Positions 35,138-44,670 of a stretch of 64,000 nucleotides of DNA are shown here, piece by piece. The stretch is taken from assembly GCA_945902745.1 (NCBI GenBank), contig CAMDNE010000012.1, positions 33,622 through 97,621 of the forward strand, written 5' to 3'. The notes beneath the pieces were generated by a model that ran no database searches, was not told the DNA's origin, and was given only the letters and a program-made list of their open reading frames with translations. Position 1 is the stretch's first letter. Each line of letters begins with the position of its first letter. A program made the position numbers and the translations under genes. The stretch is from Chitinophaga pinensis. GTDB taxonomy: Bacteria > Bacteroidota > Bacteroidia > Flavobacteriales_D > Crocinitomicaceae.

Positions 35138-36568
35138 ATGAGTAATAGTCACGAAATCGTATGGAATGCATGTTTGAAAGTAATTAAAGATAATATTTCT
35201 TTACAAGCTTTTAAAACGTGGTTTTTACCTATTGTCCCAGTTCGTTTAGAAGATAATGTTTTAACGATTCAGGTTCCATCACATTTTTTCTATGAATGGT
35301 TGGAAGAAAACTACATTGTTTTACTTAAAAAAGTAATTAAAAAAGAATTAGGTCCAGAAGGAACTTTAGAATATAGTATTGTAATGGAAAACAATACAAC
35401 AAATTCCACTCCATATACTGTAAAATTGCCTGCATTAAATAAGCGTTCTCTTAAAAATGCGCCTGTTTCAATGCCTTTGAATATGAACGAGAATCAAATT
35501 CGCAATCCTTTTATCATTCCTGGTTTGAAGAAAGTGAATGTTGAATCTAATTTGAATCCTTCTTACGGTTTTGAGAATTTTGTTGAAGGTGATTGTAATC
35601 GTTTAGCTCGAGCTTCTGGTTATGCAGTTGCAAATAAGCCTGGAGGAACAGCGTTCAACCCTTTATTAATTTATGGTGGTGTTGGACTAGGAAAAACGCA
35701 TTTGTCTCACGCAATAGGAATTGCAATTAAAAATCAATTCCCAAGTAAGACAGTTTTGTACGTAGGGTCTGAGAAATTTGCTCACCAATTTATTGATGCA
35801 ATTAAGAATCAAACAACAAACGACTTTATCCATTTTTACCAAATGATAGATGTTTTGATCATTGATGATGTTCAATTCTTCTCAGGTAAAGAAAAAACAC
35901 AGGATGTATTCTTCCATATTTTCAATCACTTGCACCAAAATGGTAAACAGATTATCTTAACTTCTGATAAGCCACCAGTTGAAATGCAAGGAATGGAGCA
36001 ACGTTTATTATCTCGATTCAAATGGGGGTTATCAGCAGATCTTGCTTCTCCGGATTTAGAAACTCGCATTGCAATTCTTGAGAAGAAAATGTATGGTAAT
36101 GGAATTGAATTACCACGTGATGTTGTTGAGTATTTGGCTTATTCAATCAATACAAATGTAAGAGAAATGGAAGGTGCATTAAACACGTTACTTGCTCAAG
36201 CATCATTGAACAAAAAAGCAATTACATTAGAGCTTGCTAAGCAAATGGTTGACAAGTTTGTCAAAAATACTGCTCGTGAAGTTTCTATTGAATACATACA
36301 AAAAGTGGTGTGTGATTATTTTGATCTTCCAATTGAAATGTTGAAATCTAAAACACGTAAGCGTGAAGTTGTTCAAGCTCGCCAAATTTCAATGTTCTTC
36401 TCAAAGAAAATGACAAAATCTTCTTTAGCAAATATTGGAGCTCATTGTGGAGGAAAAGACCACGCGACCGTTTTACATGCTTGTCGTACGGTTACAAATC
36501 TTTCTGAAACTGATAAACAATTCAGAGTTTATTTAGAGGACTTAGAGAAAAAATTGACAATACAATAA
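35138..36568 (+). CDS. dnaA: chromosomal replication initiator DnaA
   Basis: Binds the origin, opens DNA and loads the helicase. 476 residues. Domain I (about 1-85) begins WNACLKVIKDNISLQAFKTWF. Domain II is a linker to about 140. Domain III is the AAA+ ATPase, with Walker A GGVGLGKTHLS (about 178-188), Walker B VLIIDDVQFF (about 239-248) and sensor regions beyond. Domain IV has the DnaA-box binding signature GGKDHATVLHACRTV (about 437-451). The length and order are normal. No dnaN follows, so this is the separated dnaA arrangement common in Bacteroidetes. The gene ends at a strong terminator. Confidence 0.97.
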   Translation: MSNSHEIVWNACLKVIKDNISLQAFKTWFLPIVPVRLEDNVLTIQVPSHFFYEWLEENYIVLLKKVIKKELGPEGTLEYSIVMENNTTNSTPYTVKLPALNKRSLKNAPVSMPLNMNENQIRNPFIIPGLKKVNVESNLNPSYGFENFVEGDCNRLARASGYAVANKPGGTAFNPLLIYGGVGLGKTHLSHAIGIAIKNQFPSKTVLYVGSEKFAHQFIDAIKNQTTNDFIHFYQMIDVLIIDDVQFFSGKEKTQDVFFHIFNHLHQNGKQIILTSDKPPVEMQGMEQRLLSRFKWGLSADLASPDLETRIAILEKKMYGNGIELPRDVVEYLAYSINTNVREMEGALNTLLAQASLNKKAITLELAKQMVDKFVKNTAREVSIEYIQKVVCDYFDLPIEMLKSKTRKREVVQARQISMFFSKKMTKSSLANIGAHCGGKDHATVLHACRTVTNLSETDKQFRVYLEDLEKKLTIQ

Positions 36569-36585
36569 ATAGATTCATATTATTG

Positions 36586-36618
36586 AAAAAGCCATCTGTT
36601 ACTGACAGATGGCTTTTT
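36586..36618 (+). terminator. intrinsic terminator of dnaA
   Basis: A perfect 14-bp stem, AAAAAGCCATCTGT (36586-36599) with ACAGATGGCTTTTT (36605-36618), loop TACTG. The A-run also allows action in the other direction. Confidence 0.92.
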
Positions 36619-36752
36619 TATGCTCTAAAGAATTGGTTAGTTTTGAAATTTCAACAGTAAATTGAAAGAGAGGATTTGTTTTAAAATTCAAGTGCGTCAT
36701 TATCTAAAAGCTCAGAAGGTTTGTTTGATTTATTGGATCTCTACTTTTTTAC

Positions 36753-36785
36753 AAAAAAAAATCCCAATTGTTTCCAATTGGGATT
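36753..36785 (-). terminator. intrinsic terminator of the 36805 gene
   Basis: An 11-bp stem, AATCCCAATTG/CAATTGGGATT (36760-36770, 36775-36785), loop TTTC. The A-run at 36753-36759 becomes the T-run of the minus strand. Confidence 0.88.
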
Positions 36786-36804
36786 GCTATTTTTAAAGTG
36801 TGTT

Positions 36805-39696
36805 TTATTCTTTAATCAATTTACTTGAGTAAACTTTATTCGCTGTTGTGATTGTAACAAAATAAATCCCGTGAGCATTATCTGTCAAATCTATTTCAGT
36901 AATATTACCACCTGCCTTACATTCAATTTCTTTATTTAATAAGACAAATCCTTTTGAATCAGTAACAGTCATGTAACTAATCTCATTTTGGTACGTGTTG
37001 AAAATTACTTCCGTTTTTCCATTAGTTGGATTTGGGAACAATGTTAACACATCATTTACTTCAGGTAAAACATTGATGCTTCTCAATACCGAATATTTAA
37101 ATTCACCATTAAAATCTGTTTGTTTCAAACGGTAATACGTTACTCCAAGATCAATTTCAGGATCGAAAGCAAAATATTCAGTTGGCATGTTAGTTGTTCC
37201 TGCACCATCAACACTTGCCAATTCATAGAAATTGTTGCCATCAGTAGATTTTTCTATAGTGAAATAATCGTTATCTCTTTGTGAGTCCGTTTTCCAGTAT
37301 ATATCAGCGCCTTTTTCTTCTTTGTTATACACTGTTGTAAAATCAGCTAATTCAATAGGTAAAACAACACAGTCAAGAGATGCTGTCCCTCCAAAAGATA
37401 AGGTAAATCCCAAACCAGTTGTAGTCCATTCATCAACCATTAAATAATAGGATTGACCAGCAACCACATTTAATTGATTAACAAATTTATCACCATTTAC
37501 ATCCTCTGTTAAATCACCAGGGGTTCCTACAGCCCCAGTTGTACCAGATCCTCCTGAGTCTGAACAGCGAATTGGAGCACCTAAAGCCCCGCAAGTTACA
37601 TTCGGTCCAAAAACAGCAATGTCATAATCATCGGAAGCCGTTGTAGGAGTAACGGTTATATTTAATACCCCAGTTGTTGCTGCTTGAAACCAATACCAAT
37701 TCGTATGATTTTCACCTCCAGCGGGACAAACTATTCCATTACATGCCTCAGCAACGATTCCAGGACCTGTAGAATTTGAGTTGATCGTGGCGTTTGAGCA
37801 CAGTGCTGTTGCTTTGATACAATCAGAATTAGTAAGTCCAGAAGGACCTCCTGCACAAGGGGTGCAAGACAAAGTTGCAGACCAACCACTCGCTGTATTT
37901 GCTCCGCTTGTGACAAATGCAAATGTTAAACATCCGCTTGCATGAGTTGAGGTAAAAGAAAAAGGTACAGATGCACCTAAATTCCCCCATAATCCATTTG
38001 TCCATGATGGATTTCCTCCATATGCTCCAGGTGAAGTTGGTGCATTTGTAAAGTTCGGGCTGTATTCTGTTGGGCCATTTCTTACAAAAAGAACATCCAA
38101 ATTATTGAATGTATTAAAAGAATTAAATGTCACCTGCATACAATTTCCAGCAATACTTGGACAAAAAACTCGGTAAACTGCGTTTTGCCCTAAACCACTG
38201 CCTATGTTATTCGAATAATTCCCAGCTGCGCCACCATCATCTGTAAAGGTAGATGGACCACAATCAGCAACTTCACATGCACCAACTTTTTCACCTGCGA
38301 TACCAATTCCTGCAGGGTGTAAATAAGTCGTTACACATGCTGGACATCCACCTCCACACGCAACAGTTACAGATATATCATCAGTTGATGCAGTACAAGG
38401 TGCGTTTGTAATTGACCAGCGTAAAACATAAGTGCCTATTCCGCCAGCTGGGGTGAATATTGCAGCTTGATTTGCAGTACTACTGAATTGAGCACTTGCG
38501 GTACTAGGTCCACTAACAACTGTCCAAATTCCCGTTCCCGTTCCAGGAAGGTTAGCAGCTAATGTTGCTCCACTTCCAATACAAATTGATTGGTCTGGAC
38601 CAGCAGCAGAGACTGAAGGTGCAGCAATAATATTTACTTGAACTACATTTGAAGCTAAGACTTGTGTAGCTGCAGTTTGAGCGCATGATGGCGCATATGA
38701 AACACAAAAATAATAAAGTGTACTCGCTGCAAGATTTTGAGGAGTCAACGTTGATAAAGTTTGACCCGGAAGCAACGTTGCAGTAGCAATTGTGTTGCTA
38801 TTTAGCAAACTACTGTACCATTGATATTGAACAGTTGCAGTACATCCAGCACCAGCAGTTGTTGTAGAGGCTGTTAATACTGATGTTGCAGAACCAATAC
38901 AAATATTTTGAGTAGCTATGGGTGAAATTGAAGTACTCAATGGACATGCGGCTGCAACAGTTGTTATAATAATTCTTCCGTTAGCTCCAGCACCACCAGC
39001 ACCATTTTCAGATGAACCACCACCACCACCAGCTGGTCCACCACCTGGCTGAACATTAAGTGGAAAAGTTTCTCTTGCTCCAGTACCACCGTTTCCGCCA
39101 TCACCTAAACTACTTGCTCCACATTGTGCAAATGTATTTGAACCTCCGCAATTAAAATTGCCTGAAGCATTTACTCCATTACTTGCGCTGTTCGCAGAAG
39201 ATCCTCCACCTCCACCTCTACCATCGTTACTATCCCTTCCATCCCCACCATTTCCTCCAATAAAGGTGATGGAACCAACTCCAACTATTGCACCATTGCC
39301 CCCAATGCCAGCATTACCTGCTAATGGATTACCACCTCCTTGTCCACCGTTTGCCATAACTGTCAAAACAGTATTAAAAAAGCTTTGACTACCTGGTGAG
39401 CCAGGATTATTTCCAATCCCACCAGCTCCTCCAGTTCCAACGGTAATTGTGTATAAAGTTGAAGGTAATACCGTTACTATTGATTCACTATAGCCACCAC
39501 CACCACCACCGCCAGAGCCATCAGCCGCAGTAGCATTTCCACCACCACCACCGCCAGCACCCCAAACTTGAATCCTAAGACAAGTTTCAGTTGCGCCAGT
39601 AGTATAAGTTCCAGAAGCATTATAAGTAGTTTGAGCCTGAGTTGTACTTATACAGACAACAAAAACGGCAATTAAAATATTAATTACTTTTTTCAT
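36805..39696 (-). CDS. T9SS-secreted glycine-rich surface protein
   Basis: 963 residues. The signal peptide ends near residue 21 (TTQAQ). A glycine-rich domain at about 25-245 opens with CLRIQVWGAGGGGGG and has many GGxGG loops, as in phage tail-fibre-like glycine-rich domains. About 255-450 are two Ig/PKD-like units, the second (DQSICIGSGATLAANLPGTG) resembling the repeat in the giant protein at 63579. CUB-like and PPC-like parts with paired cysteines follow to about 780 (TLSCTPCAGG, SDCIKATALCSN). The C-terminal 80 residues are a T9SS sorting domain (VLTLFPNPTNGKTEVIF, HGIYFVTITTANK). Likely a cell-surface or released adhesive protein. A small secreted protein gene lies 10 bases upstream. 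Confidence 0.85.
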   Translation of the reverse strand: MKKVINILIAVFVVCISTTQAQTTYNASGTYTTGATETCLRIQVWGAGGGGGGNATAADGSGGGGGGGYSESIVTVLPSTLYTITVGTGGAGGIGNNPGSPGSQSFFNTVLTVMANGGQGGGNPLAGNAGIGGNGAIVGVGSITFIGGNGGDGRDSNDGRGGGGGSSANSASNGVNASGNFNCGGSNTFAQCGASSLGDGGNGGTGARETFPLNVQPGGGPAGGGGGSSENGAGGAGANGRIIITTVAAACPLSTSISPIATQNICIGSATSVLTASTTTAGAGCTATVQYQWYSSLLNSNTIATATLLPGQTLSTLTPQNLAASTLYYFCVSYAPSCAQTAATQVLASNVVQVNIIAAPSVSAAGPDQSICIGSGATLAANLPGTGTGIWTVVSGPSTASAQFSSTANQAAIFTPAGGIGTYVLRWSITNAPCTASTDDISVTVACGGGCPACVTTYLHPAGIGIAGEKVGACEVADCGPSTFTDDGGAAGNYSNNIGSGLGQNAVYRVFCPSIAGNCMQVTFNSFNTFNNLDVLFVRNGPTEYSPNFTNAPTSPGAYGGNPSWTNGLWGNLGASVPFSFTSTHASGCLTFAFVTSGANTASGWSATLSCTPCAGGPSGLTNSDCIKATALCSNATINSNSTGPGIVAEACNGIVCPAGGENHTNWYWFQAATTGVLNITVTPTTASDDYDIAVFGPNVTCGALGAPIRCSDSGGSGTTGAVGTPGDLTEDVNGDKFVNQLNVVAGQSYYLMVDEWTTTGLGFTLSFGGTASLDCVVLPIELADFTTVYNKEEKGADIYWKTDSQRDNDYFTIEKSTDGNNFYELASVDGAGTTNMPTEYFAFDPEIDLGVTYYRLKQTDFNGEFKYSVLRSINVLPEVNDVLTLFPNPTNGKTEVIFNTYQNEISYMTVTDSKGFVLLNKEIECKAGGNITEIDLTDNAHGIYFVTITTANKVYSSKLIKE

Positions 39697-39706
39697 AACT
39701 CAATAA

Positions 39707-40033
39707 TTAATTTTGATTGATTGAATGGATTGTATTATTTCGATTGTGAATCAAAACCATTTTGTCATACGAATACAAAACAATGATCTGATTGATGTCA
39801 GAATTGAAAATTTCAATATCGGTAGATTGAACTCGTTGATATTCGATTGCTTCAATGTTGATAGAATTTAAAATAGTACTATCTCCATTTATAAAGACGT
39901 AATCTTTTAATTCATATTCAATTTTATACCGTTCTTGATTGTTTTTTATAGGTAGAGGAATAGCTTGTCGTTGAGTTTGTGAAAACCCAAGAAATGTAAT
40001 TAGCATCGCTGCTAAGGTTACGAATGGTTTCAT
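39707..40033 (-). CDS. small secreted protein, function unknown
   Basis: 108 residues. The signal peptide is about 1-19 (LAAMLITFLGFSQ). The mature part is polar and isoleucine-rich with no cysteine and no recognised motif (YKIEYELKDYVFINGDSTILN, IEIFNSDINQIIVLYSYDKM). It ends 10 bases before the glycine-rich protein starts, so the two are probably one operon and may work together at the surface. A -7-like element, TAATTTTG, lies upstream on the minus strand at 40082-40075. The gap from 40034 to 40300 holds no other gene that I can see. Confidence 0.62.
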   Translation of the reverse strand: MKPFVTLAAMLITFLGFSQTQRQAIPLPIKNNQERYKIEYELKDYVFINGDSTILNSINIEAIEYQRVQSTDIEIFNSDINQIIVLYSYDKMVLIHNRNNTIHSINQN

Positions 40034-40300
40034 TATTTCGTAGATTTAATATTAAAATACTGTTAATGTTATGTCAAAATTAAGGAATATAATTCACTAA
40101 TTATTAATGTAATAACACTTTTTAAGTATTTTTAGAAGAGAATAAACCTAGAAAATTAAAACAAATCCATACTAAAACGGTTAAGTAAAGTGTGTTTATA
40201 ATTTAACAATGAACAACTAGATTGTTATATTTTTGCTAAATGGAAAAAGGGCGCTCAATAAATGTCAAATTTCTTTTGTGAAAATTCAAAAAAAGTAAAT

Positions 40301-41197
40301 TTATTGTTCTATAAATTGTAGAATCTCAGCTAAATAGTTTGAATATCCCATAATAAACGGCGTATCCTCATGATCTCCACCTGGAACGCGAACTGCTGTT
40401 TTTGAAGGCCCTTGATAATTAGTGTAGACAACTTCGCCGTGAGTATGGATACTTAAAAAAGAATCTGCCTCACCATGAATCCAAAGCAAAGGAACATTGA
40501 CTTTTTTTATTTCTTCGGCATTATCAATTTTAACATTCACAAAATAACTCCCAGGCATTGCTAATAATGCGGCATCTTGAACCAAAACTTCAGCAGAAGC
40601 AAAAGGTGCTTCTAAAATAATTTTACTTGGTTGCATTTCGAAATTAGTTGCATTACCAGCTACTTCACATGTTGGTGCAGTACCTAAGGAAAATCCAAAA
40701 AGGATCAATCTGTCATTTGTGAGTCCTTGCGATTTTAGCCATTTCAAAGCACCATTGGTTGCTTCATACATATTTTGTTCAGTTGGTTTTCCTTCAGATA
40801 ATCCATAACCCGGATAGTCAATCATCAAAACACCAAAACGATGTTTGGAACCAAGACTCGCATATAATTTCTGACGTGGCCAATAAAAATCATTGTGATC
40901 CGCCGTACCATGACAATATAGAATAACAGTGTCTGATGCTATTTGACTTAATTCTCCCACGTAAATTGCAGAAATATTCAAATTTTCACCTTCACTGCTG
41001 ATTGGAAATTGAAAAACAGAAATCATAGAATCTTCAACATGGTATTCGGAACCAACGTCTAATGTTGTTCTTCCTGTATAATTATCCAATTCATATGCTG
41101 TAATAGAATTGTCGTTATTGAAAAGGAAGTCATCTAATCTTTTTCGACAAGCCGAAACTAAGGTGATTATTACTAAAAAATAAATAAAATTTTTCAT
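40301..41197 (-). CDS. alpha/beta hydrolase lipoprotein
   Basis: 298 residues, anchored through Cys17 (TLVSAC). The alpha/beta hydrolase triad is complete: Ser170 in GFSLG, Asp245 in HGEADSF and His276 in GGDHED. CHGTADHNDF (about 95-104) gives the oxyanion loop. It resembles the monoacylglycerol lipase/ABHD-type group, often called prolyl oligopeptidase-like esterases. The substrate is not evident. It is 3 bases downstream of the gene at 41201, so both are in one operon and translated together. Periplasmic or surface location is inferred from the lipobox. Confidence 0.83.
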   Translation of the reverse strand: MKNFIYFLVIITLVSACRKRLDDFLFNNDNSITAYELDNYTGRTTLDVGSEYHVEDSMISVFQFPISSEGENLNISAIYVGELSQIASDTVILYCHGTADHNDFYWPRQKLYASLGSKHRFGVLMIDYPGYGLSEGKPTEQNMYEATNGALKWLKSQGLTNDRLILFGFSLGTAPTCEVAGNATNFEMQPSKIILEAPFASAEVLVQDAALLAMPGSYFVNVKIDNAEEIKKVNVPLLWIHGEADSFLSIHTHGEVVYTNYQGPSKTAVRVPGGDHEDTPFIMGYSNYLAEILQFIEQ

Positions 41198-41200
41198 GTT

Positions 41201-41890
41201 TTATAATTTGTAAGTTATTCCAAAAAAAGTTCCCATTCCACCATATTTACCAAAAGGACTAACATAGTCCACAACAATATTTTGGTTGGATGCATAAGGT
41301 GCCATAAATTTTACTTCGAGTGTATAATTCCACTTTCCACGTTCAAATATATGTCCGATTTGTGGACTGAAAATAATATGATTCGTTTGTTTTTGCGCAT
41401 GTGCTTTTGTCCCTTGTAATTCAAACCAATTGCTTATTCCAACATAAAAGTGATTCTTGTTTAAGCGGTCTTTTTTTTCTTTTGAAAAATAATCTAAGTA
41501 ATAATTAGCATCTAATTGCGGCCATAAACGTGTGTTTTTCTCATAAACATCAACCATGAAATTGAAGGAAGGGCTAATAGAAACTCCCATTGTTTTTTTT
41601 GAATTTTGCCATAATCCTTGCGTAGCGCCAACATCTAGTTGGAAAACCCCAAAAATAGCAGCAGTTGTATACCAATTTCCGTAAATAGTTGTTTTTGGTT
41701 TTAGTCCATATCCATAACCCAGGGATGTATTTGGTATTGGAATTGTCGCAACACCTGGAACTTTTGTCAAAACTCCACCAAAAGATCCTGTAATGGCATG
41801 TTGCTTATGCTCCAATGGTTTGACAAAATGTGATGGAGCGCAGCCTGTTATTTCTAATATTAGAAGGATTATGAATAAATATTTGACCAT
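41201..41890 (-). CDS. outer membrane lipoprotein-like barrel protein, function unknown
   Basis: 229 residues. MVKYLFIILLILEITGC is a lipoprotein signal with Cys17. The rest looks like beta-strands of a small barrel (HAITGSFGGVLTKVP, TSLGYGYGLKPKTTIYGNWYT, FYVGISNWFELQGT) ending in GMGTFFGITYKL. I do not recognise a family. It is the first gene of a two-gene operon with the hydrolase lipoprotein, 3 bases apart, and divergent from the YigZ gene. A joint role with the hydrolase at the outer membrane is an inference. Confidence 0.62.
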   Translation of the reverse strand: MVKYLFIILLILEITGCAPSHFVKPLEHKQHAITGSFGGVLTKVPGVATIPIPNTSLGYGYGLKPKTTIYGNWYTTAAIFGVFQLDVGATQGLWQNSKKTMGVSISPSFNFMVDVYEKNTRLWPQLDANYYLDYFSKEKKDRLNKNHFYVGISNWFELQGTKAHAQKQTNHIIFSPQIGHIFERGKWNYTLEVKFMAPYASNQNIVVDYVSPFGKYGGMGTFFGITYKL

Positions 41891-41996
41891 AATAAATGTT
41901 TCAGTTTAACCTTAAAATTGCTAACATTGTAGCATTGAATTTTCCTTTTTGAAGAATTTAACAAAAGTACAATTAATTCCCTCGGTCAATATAAAG

Positions 41997-42611
41997 TTGA
42001 ATATTAAAAGCACATACAAAACAATGGTTTCTTTGACTGAAGGAACATATAAAGAAAAGGGATCTAAATTCATTGGTTTTGCAACTGCTTGTTATTCAGA
42101 GCAAGAAGCGAAAGAATTTCTTGAAACTTGGAGAAAAGAGCATTATCAATCACGACATTTATGTTATGCTTATCGATTTGGAGTTGATCAGAAAGTGTTC
42201 AGAGCAAATGACGATGGTGAACCAAATAATTCTGCGGGAATTCCTATTTTAGGTCAAATTCAATCATTTGATTTGTCAAATATATTGATTGGAGTAGTGC
42301 GTTATTTTGGTGGAACAAAATTAGGAGTTGGAGGTTTGGTTCAAGCATATAAAGCTGCTGCAAAAGAAGCGATTGAGAATGGCGAAATCGTTGAACTAGA
42401 AGTCTTTGAATGGGTAAAAATATTCTTTGAATATACAGAAATGCCTCATGTGATGAATTTTATCAAACAACATCAGTTACCAATAAAGGAACAGCATTTT
42501 GAGTTGGATTGCACAATCATCACGAATTTGCCATTGAATTCAAAGGAGTTTTTAAAAGAAGAATTAAAAAAAATAAATGAAACAACCATTCAAGAAATGG
42601 GAATCTATTAA
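41997..42611 (+). CDS. YigZ/IMPACT family protein
   Basis: 204 residues. The UPF0029/Impact N-terminal domain is clear: GTYKEKGSKFIGFATACYSE, ARQ-type segment HYQSRHLCYAYRFG, NDDGEPNNSAGIPILGQI and VVRYFGGTKLGVGGLVQAY. A short C-terminal domain follows. Bacterial members are linked to ribosome or translation stress but the biochemical role is not settled. The start is uncertain: TTG at 41997 (MNIKSTYKTM, the usual N-terminus of this family) is preferred, ATG at 42024 is the alternative, and the longer frame from 41949 looks too long. It ends three bases before the peptidase gene, so the two are coupled. Confidence 0.85.
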   Translation: MNIKSTYKTMVSLTEGTYKEKGSKFIGFATACYSEQEAKEFLETWRKEHYQSRHLCYAYRFGVDQKVFRANDDGEPNNSAGIPILGQIQSFDLSNILIGVVRYFGGTKLGVGGLVQAYKAAAKEAIENGEIVELEVFEWVKIFFEYTEMPHVMNFIKQHQLPIKEQHFELDCTIITNLPLNSKEFLKEELKKINETTIQEMGIY

Positions 42612-42614
42612 TAT

Positions 42615-43538
42615 ATGGAAATTTTAAAAAATCTTACAGAAATAAGAGGTGCGTCAAGCGACGAGTCGAGGGTAAAAGAATTTGTATTGGAGTATGTGAA
42701 ATCGAATTGTTCTTTATGGGCAGTACAACCTGAAATAATTGAAGGTGAAGGATTTCAAGATTGTGTAATACTAGTCTTTGGTAATCCAACAACCGCAATT
42801 TATGCGCACATGGATAGCATTGGTTTTTCTGTTGGATACGGCAAGGACTTAATAAAAATTGGCGGACCAAGAACAATTGATGGAATCCAGTTAGTTGGTT
42901 CTGATTCTCATGGAGAGATTGAAACTGAATTAATGGTCATTGAAGATGAAGATGGTTCCAAAGTTTTACAATATGTTTTGGATAGAGAAATTGACAGAGG
43001 AACCATTTTAACATTTAAACCTGATTTCAGAGAAACGGATGAATATGTTCAATCGCCATATTTGGATAATCGATTAGGAATGTGGAATGCATTAAAAGTG
43101 GCTCAGACATTAGAAAATGGTGCTATTGTTTTTTCGACTTATGAAGAACATGGTGGTAATTCTGTTGGCTTTTGCGCGAACTATTTGTTGAGAAATCATG
43201 GTGTTCAGCAAGCACTTGTTTCTGATATTACTTGGGTAACTCACGGTGTGGTCCACGGTGGTGGTGTCGCGATTTCAATGCGTGATAGTTGGTTGCCGAG
43301 AAGAGTTTATTTAAACCGAATTATTGAATTGGCTAAAAAATCAGGTATTCAATTTCAATTGGAAGTTGAATCAGCTGGAGGTAGTGATGGCACCAGTTTG
43401 CAAAAATCTGATTTACCAATTAGTTGGTGTTTTATTGGTGCTCCAGAAGACAATGTGCATACTCCAGACGAAAAAGTGTATAAATTTGACATCATGACGA
43501 TGGTTGAATTATACAGTTATTTAATGAAACATTTATAA
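42615..43538 (+). CDS. M42-type zinc aminopeptidase
   Basis: A cytoplasmic metallo-aminopeptidase or related deacylase of the M42/M20 clan, 307 residues, somewhat shorter than typical M42 enzymes. Metal and catalytic residues seen: YAHMDSIGF (His near 66), SPYLDNRLGMW (bridging Asp near 153), FSTYEEHGGNS (catalytic Glu and ligand Glu near 178), LVSDITW (Asp near 204) and DNVHTPDEK (His near 286). The pattern is complete. It follows the YigZ gene by 3 bases and precedes corA by 35. The peptide substrate is not predictable. Confidence 0.82.
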   Translation: MEILKNLTEIRGASSDESRVKEFVLEYVKSNCSLWAVQPEIIEGEGFQDCVILVFGNPTTAIYAHMDSIGFSVGYGKDLIKIGGPRTIDGIQLVGSDSHGEIETELMVIEDEDGSKVLQYVLDREIDRGTILTFKPDFRETDEYVQSPYLDNRLGMWNALKVAQTLENGAIVFSTYEEHGGNSVGFCANYLLRNHGVQQALVSDITWVTHGVVHGGGVAISMRDSWLPRRVYLNRIIELAKKSGIQFQLEVESAGGSDGTSLQKSDLPISWCFIGAPEDNVHTPDEKVYKFDIMTMVELYSYLMKHL

Positions 43539-43573
43539 TTAAAATAGTACCTTAGACCAATTCAAATTTGTTT

Positions 43574-44587
43574 ATGGAAAACACAAGTGGCTGCCAATTA
43601 TATAAGTATGATACTGATTTCTTTCTTGTAACGAAAAATAACCCAGCGTTTTTTGCAACAGATTTCAATACGAATCAAATCGATGACAATTTTGTTTCTT
43701 GGTTGAATTTTCACAATTTAAATGACCGTGAAAATATTGAAAAATTGTGTGATCGACTCAAGATTGACAAATTGACTGTTGAAGATATTTTCACAGAAAA
43801 AAGAAGACCTAAAATTGAAGAATATCCAAATTATATGTTCTTTTCGATTAGATCTGCTTTGCCTGATGAAAACAATATTTTTGTGTTGCAACAAGAACAG
43901 ATTAGCTTTCTTTTAGGTTCAGATCATTTAATCTCATTTCAAGAAAAAAGTTCAGATCACTTTTTAGATGTGCGCGATAGAATCGAGAAAAAACGGGGTA
44001 AAATTAGATTAAAAGGCCCAGATTTTTTATTGTTTCGAATGTTAGATGCCATCGTAGATAATTATTTTGAAGTTTTGGAAGACATTACGGATTCCATTGA
44101 AAAATTGGAGCTAAAATTAATTCGAGAAGCGAACAGTGACACCTTAAAAATGATTGAATTTCAGAAGCGAAAATTGATTGAATTAAGAAAAATTGTTTTG
44201 CCGTTAAAAGATATAACTTTTCAATTAGATAAAATTCAAAGTCCTTTTATCGAGCCTGATAACCATTATTATTTCGCTGATTTGAAAGAAAATTGCCAAG
44301 CAGTTTTGGAAGAAATTGATGCAAATAAACAAATTTTAGAAGGAATGGCGAATTTGTATTACGCCGTTCAAGGTCAGCGTATGAATGAAATAATGAAAGT
44401 TTTAACTGTTGTTAGTGCAATATTCATCCCTTTAACTTTTATAGCAGGCGTTTACGGTATGAATTTTAAATATATGCCAGAATTAGGCAAGCCATATGGT
44501 TATTATGTTGTTGTAGGAGCAATGTTCGTTATTGCAGGGACATTACTCTTAATTTTCTTTAAACGAGGATGGCTAACAAAAAAATAG
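43574..44587 (+). CDS. corA: CorA-type magnesium/cobalt transporter
   Basis: A pentameric inner-membrane channel for Mg2+ and Co2+, 337 residues. The large cytoplasmic funnel is at about 1-275, with long helices (RIEKKRGKIRLKGPDFLLFR, LELKLIREANSDTLKMIEF). Two membrane helices sit at the C-terminus. The first ends in the YGMNF signature (GMN at 295-297), the ion-selectivity motif. The C-terminal tail is lysine-rich (FFKRGWLTKK). The ATG at 43574 is used, not the TTG two codons upstream. No Mg2+-sensing leader is recognised in the short gap before it. Confidence 0.93.
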   Translation: MENTSGCQLYKYDTDFFLVTKNNPAFFATDFNTNQIDDNFVSWLNFHNLNDRENIEKLCDRLKIDKLTVEDIFTEKRRPKIEEYPNYMFFSIRSALPDENNIFVLQQEQISFLLGSDHLISFQEKSSDHFLDVRDRIEKKRGKIRLKGPDFLLFRMLDAIVDNYFEVLEDITDSIEKLELKLIREANSDTLKMIEFQKRKLIELRKIVLPLKDITFQLDKIQSPFIEPDNHYYFADLKENCQAVLEEIDANKQILEGMANLYYAVQGQRMNEIMKVLTVVSAIFIPLTFIAGVYGMNFKYMPELGKPYGYYVVVGAMFVIAGTLLLIFFKRGWLTKK

Positions 44588-44606
44588 ATCGGTAATTGAA
44601 ATAAAA

Positions 44607-44647
44607 AAAAACGCTTCAGTTCGTCAGTTGACGGATGAAGCGTTTTT
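44607..44647. terminator. bidirectional terminator between corA and pckA
   Basis: Outer stem AAAAACGCTTC/GAAGCGTTTTT (44607-44617, 44637-44647) enclosing an inner hairpin CGTCA/TGACG (44622-44626, 44629-44633). The A- and T-runs serve both convergent genes. Confidence 0.88.
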
Positions 44648-44670
44648 AGTTTTTATCAATAATTTAATTT

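Noticed and set aside
39158..39388. Proline-rich 76-residue plus-strand frame
   Set aside because: It is the antisense of the glycine-rich domain; GGN codons read backwards give proline.
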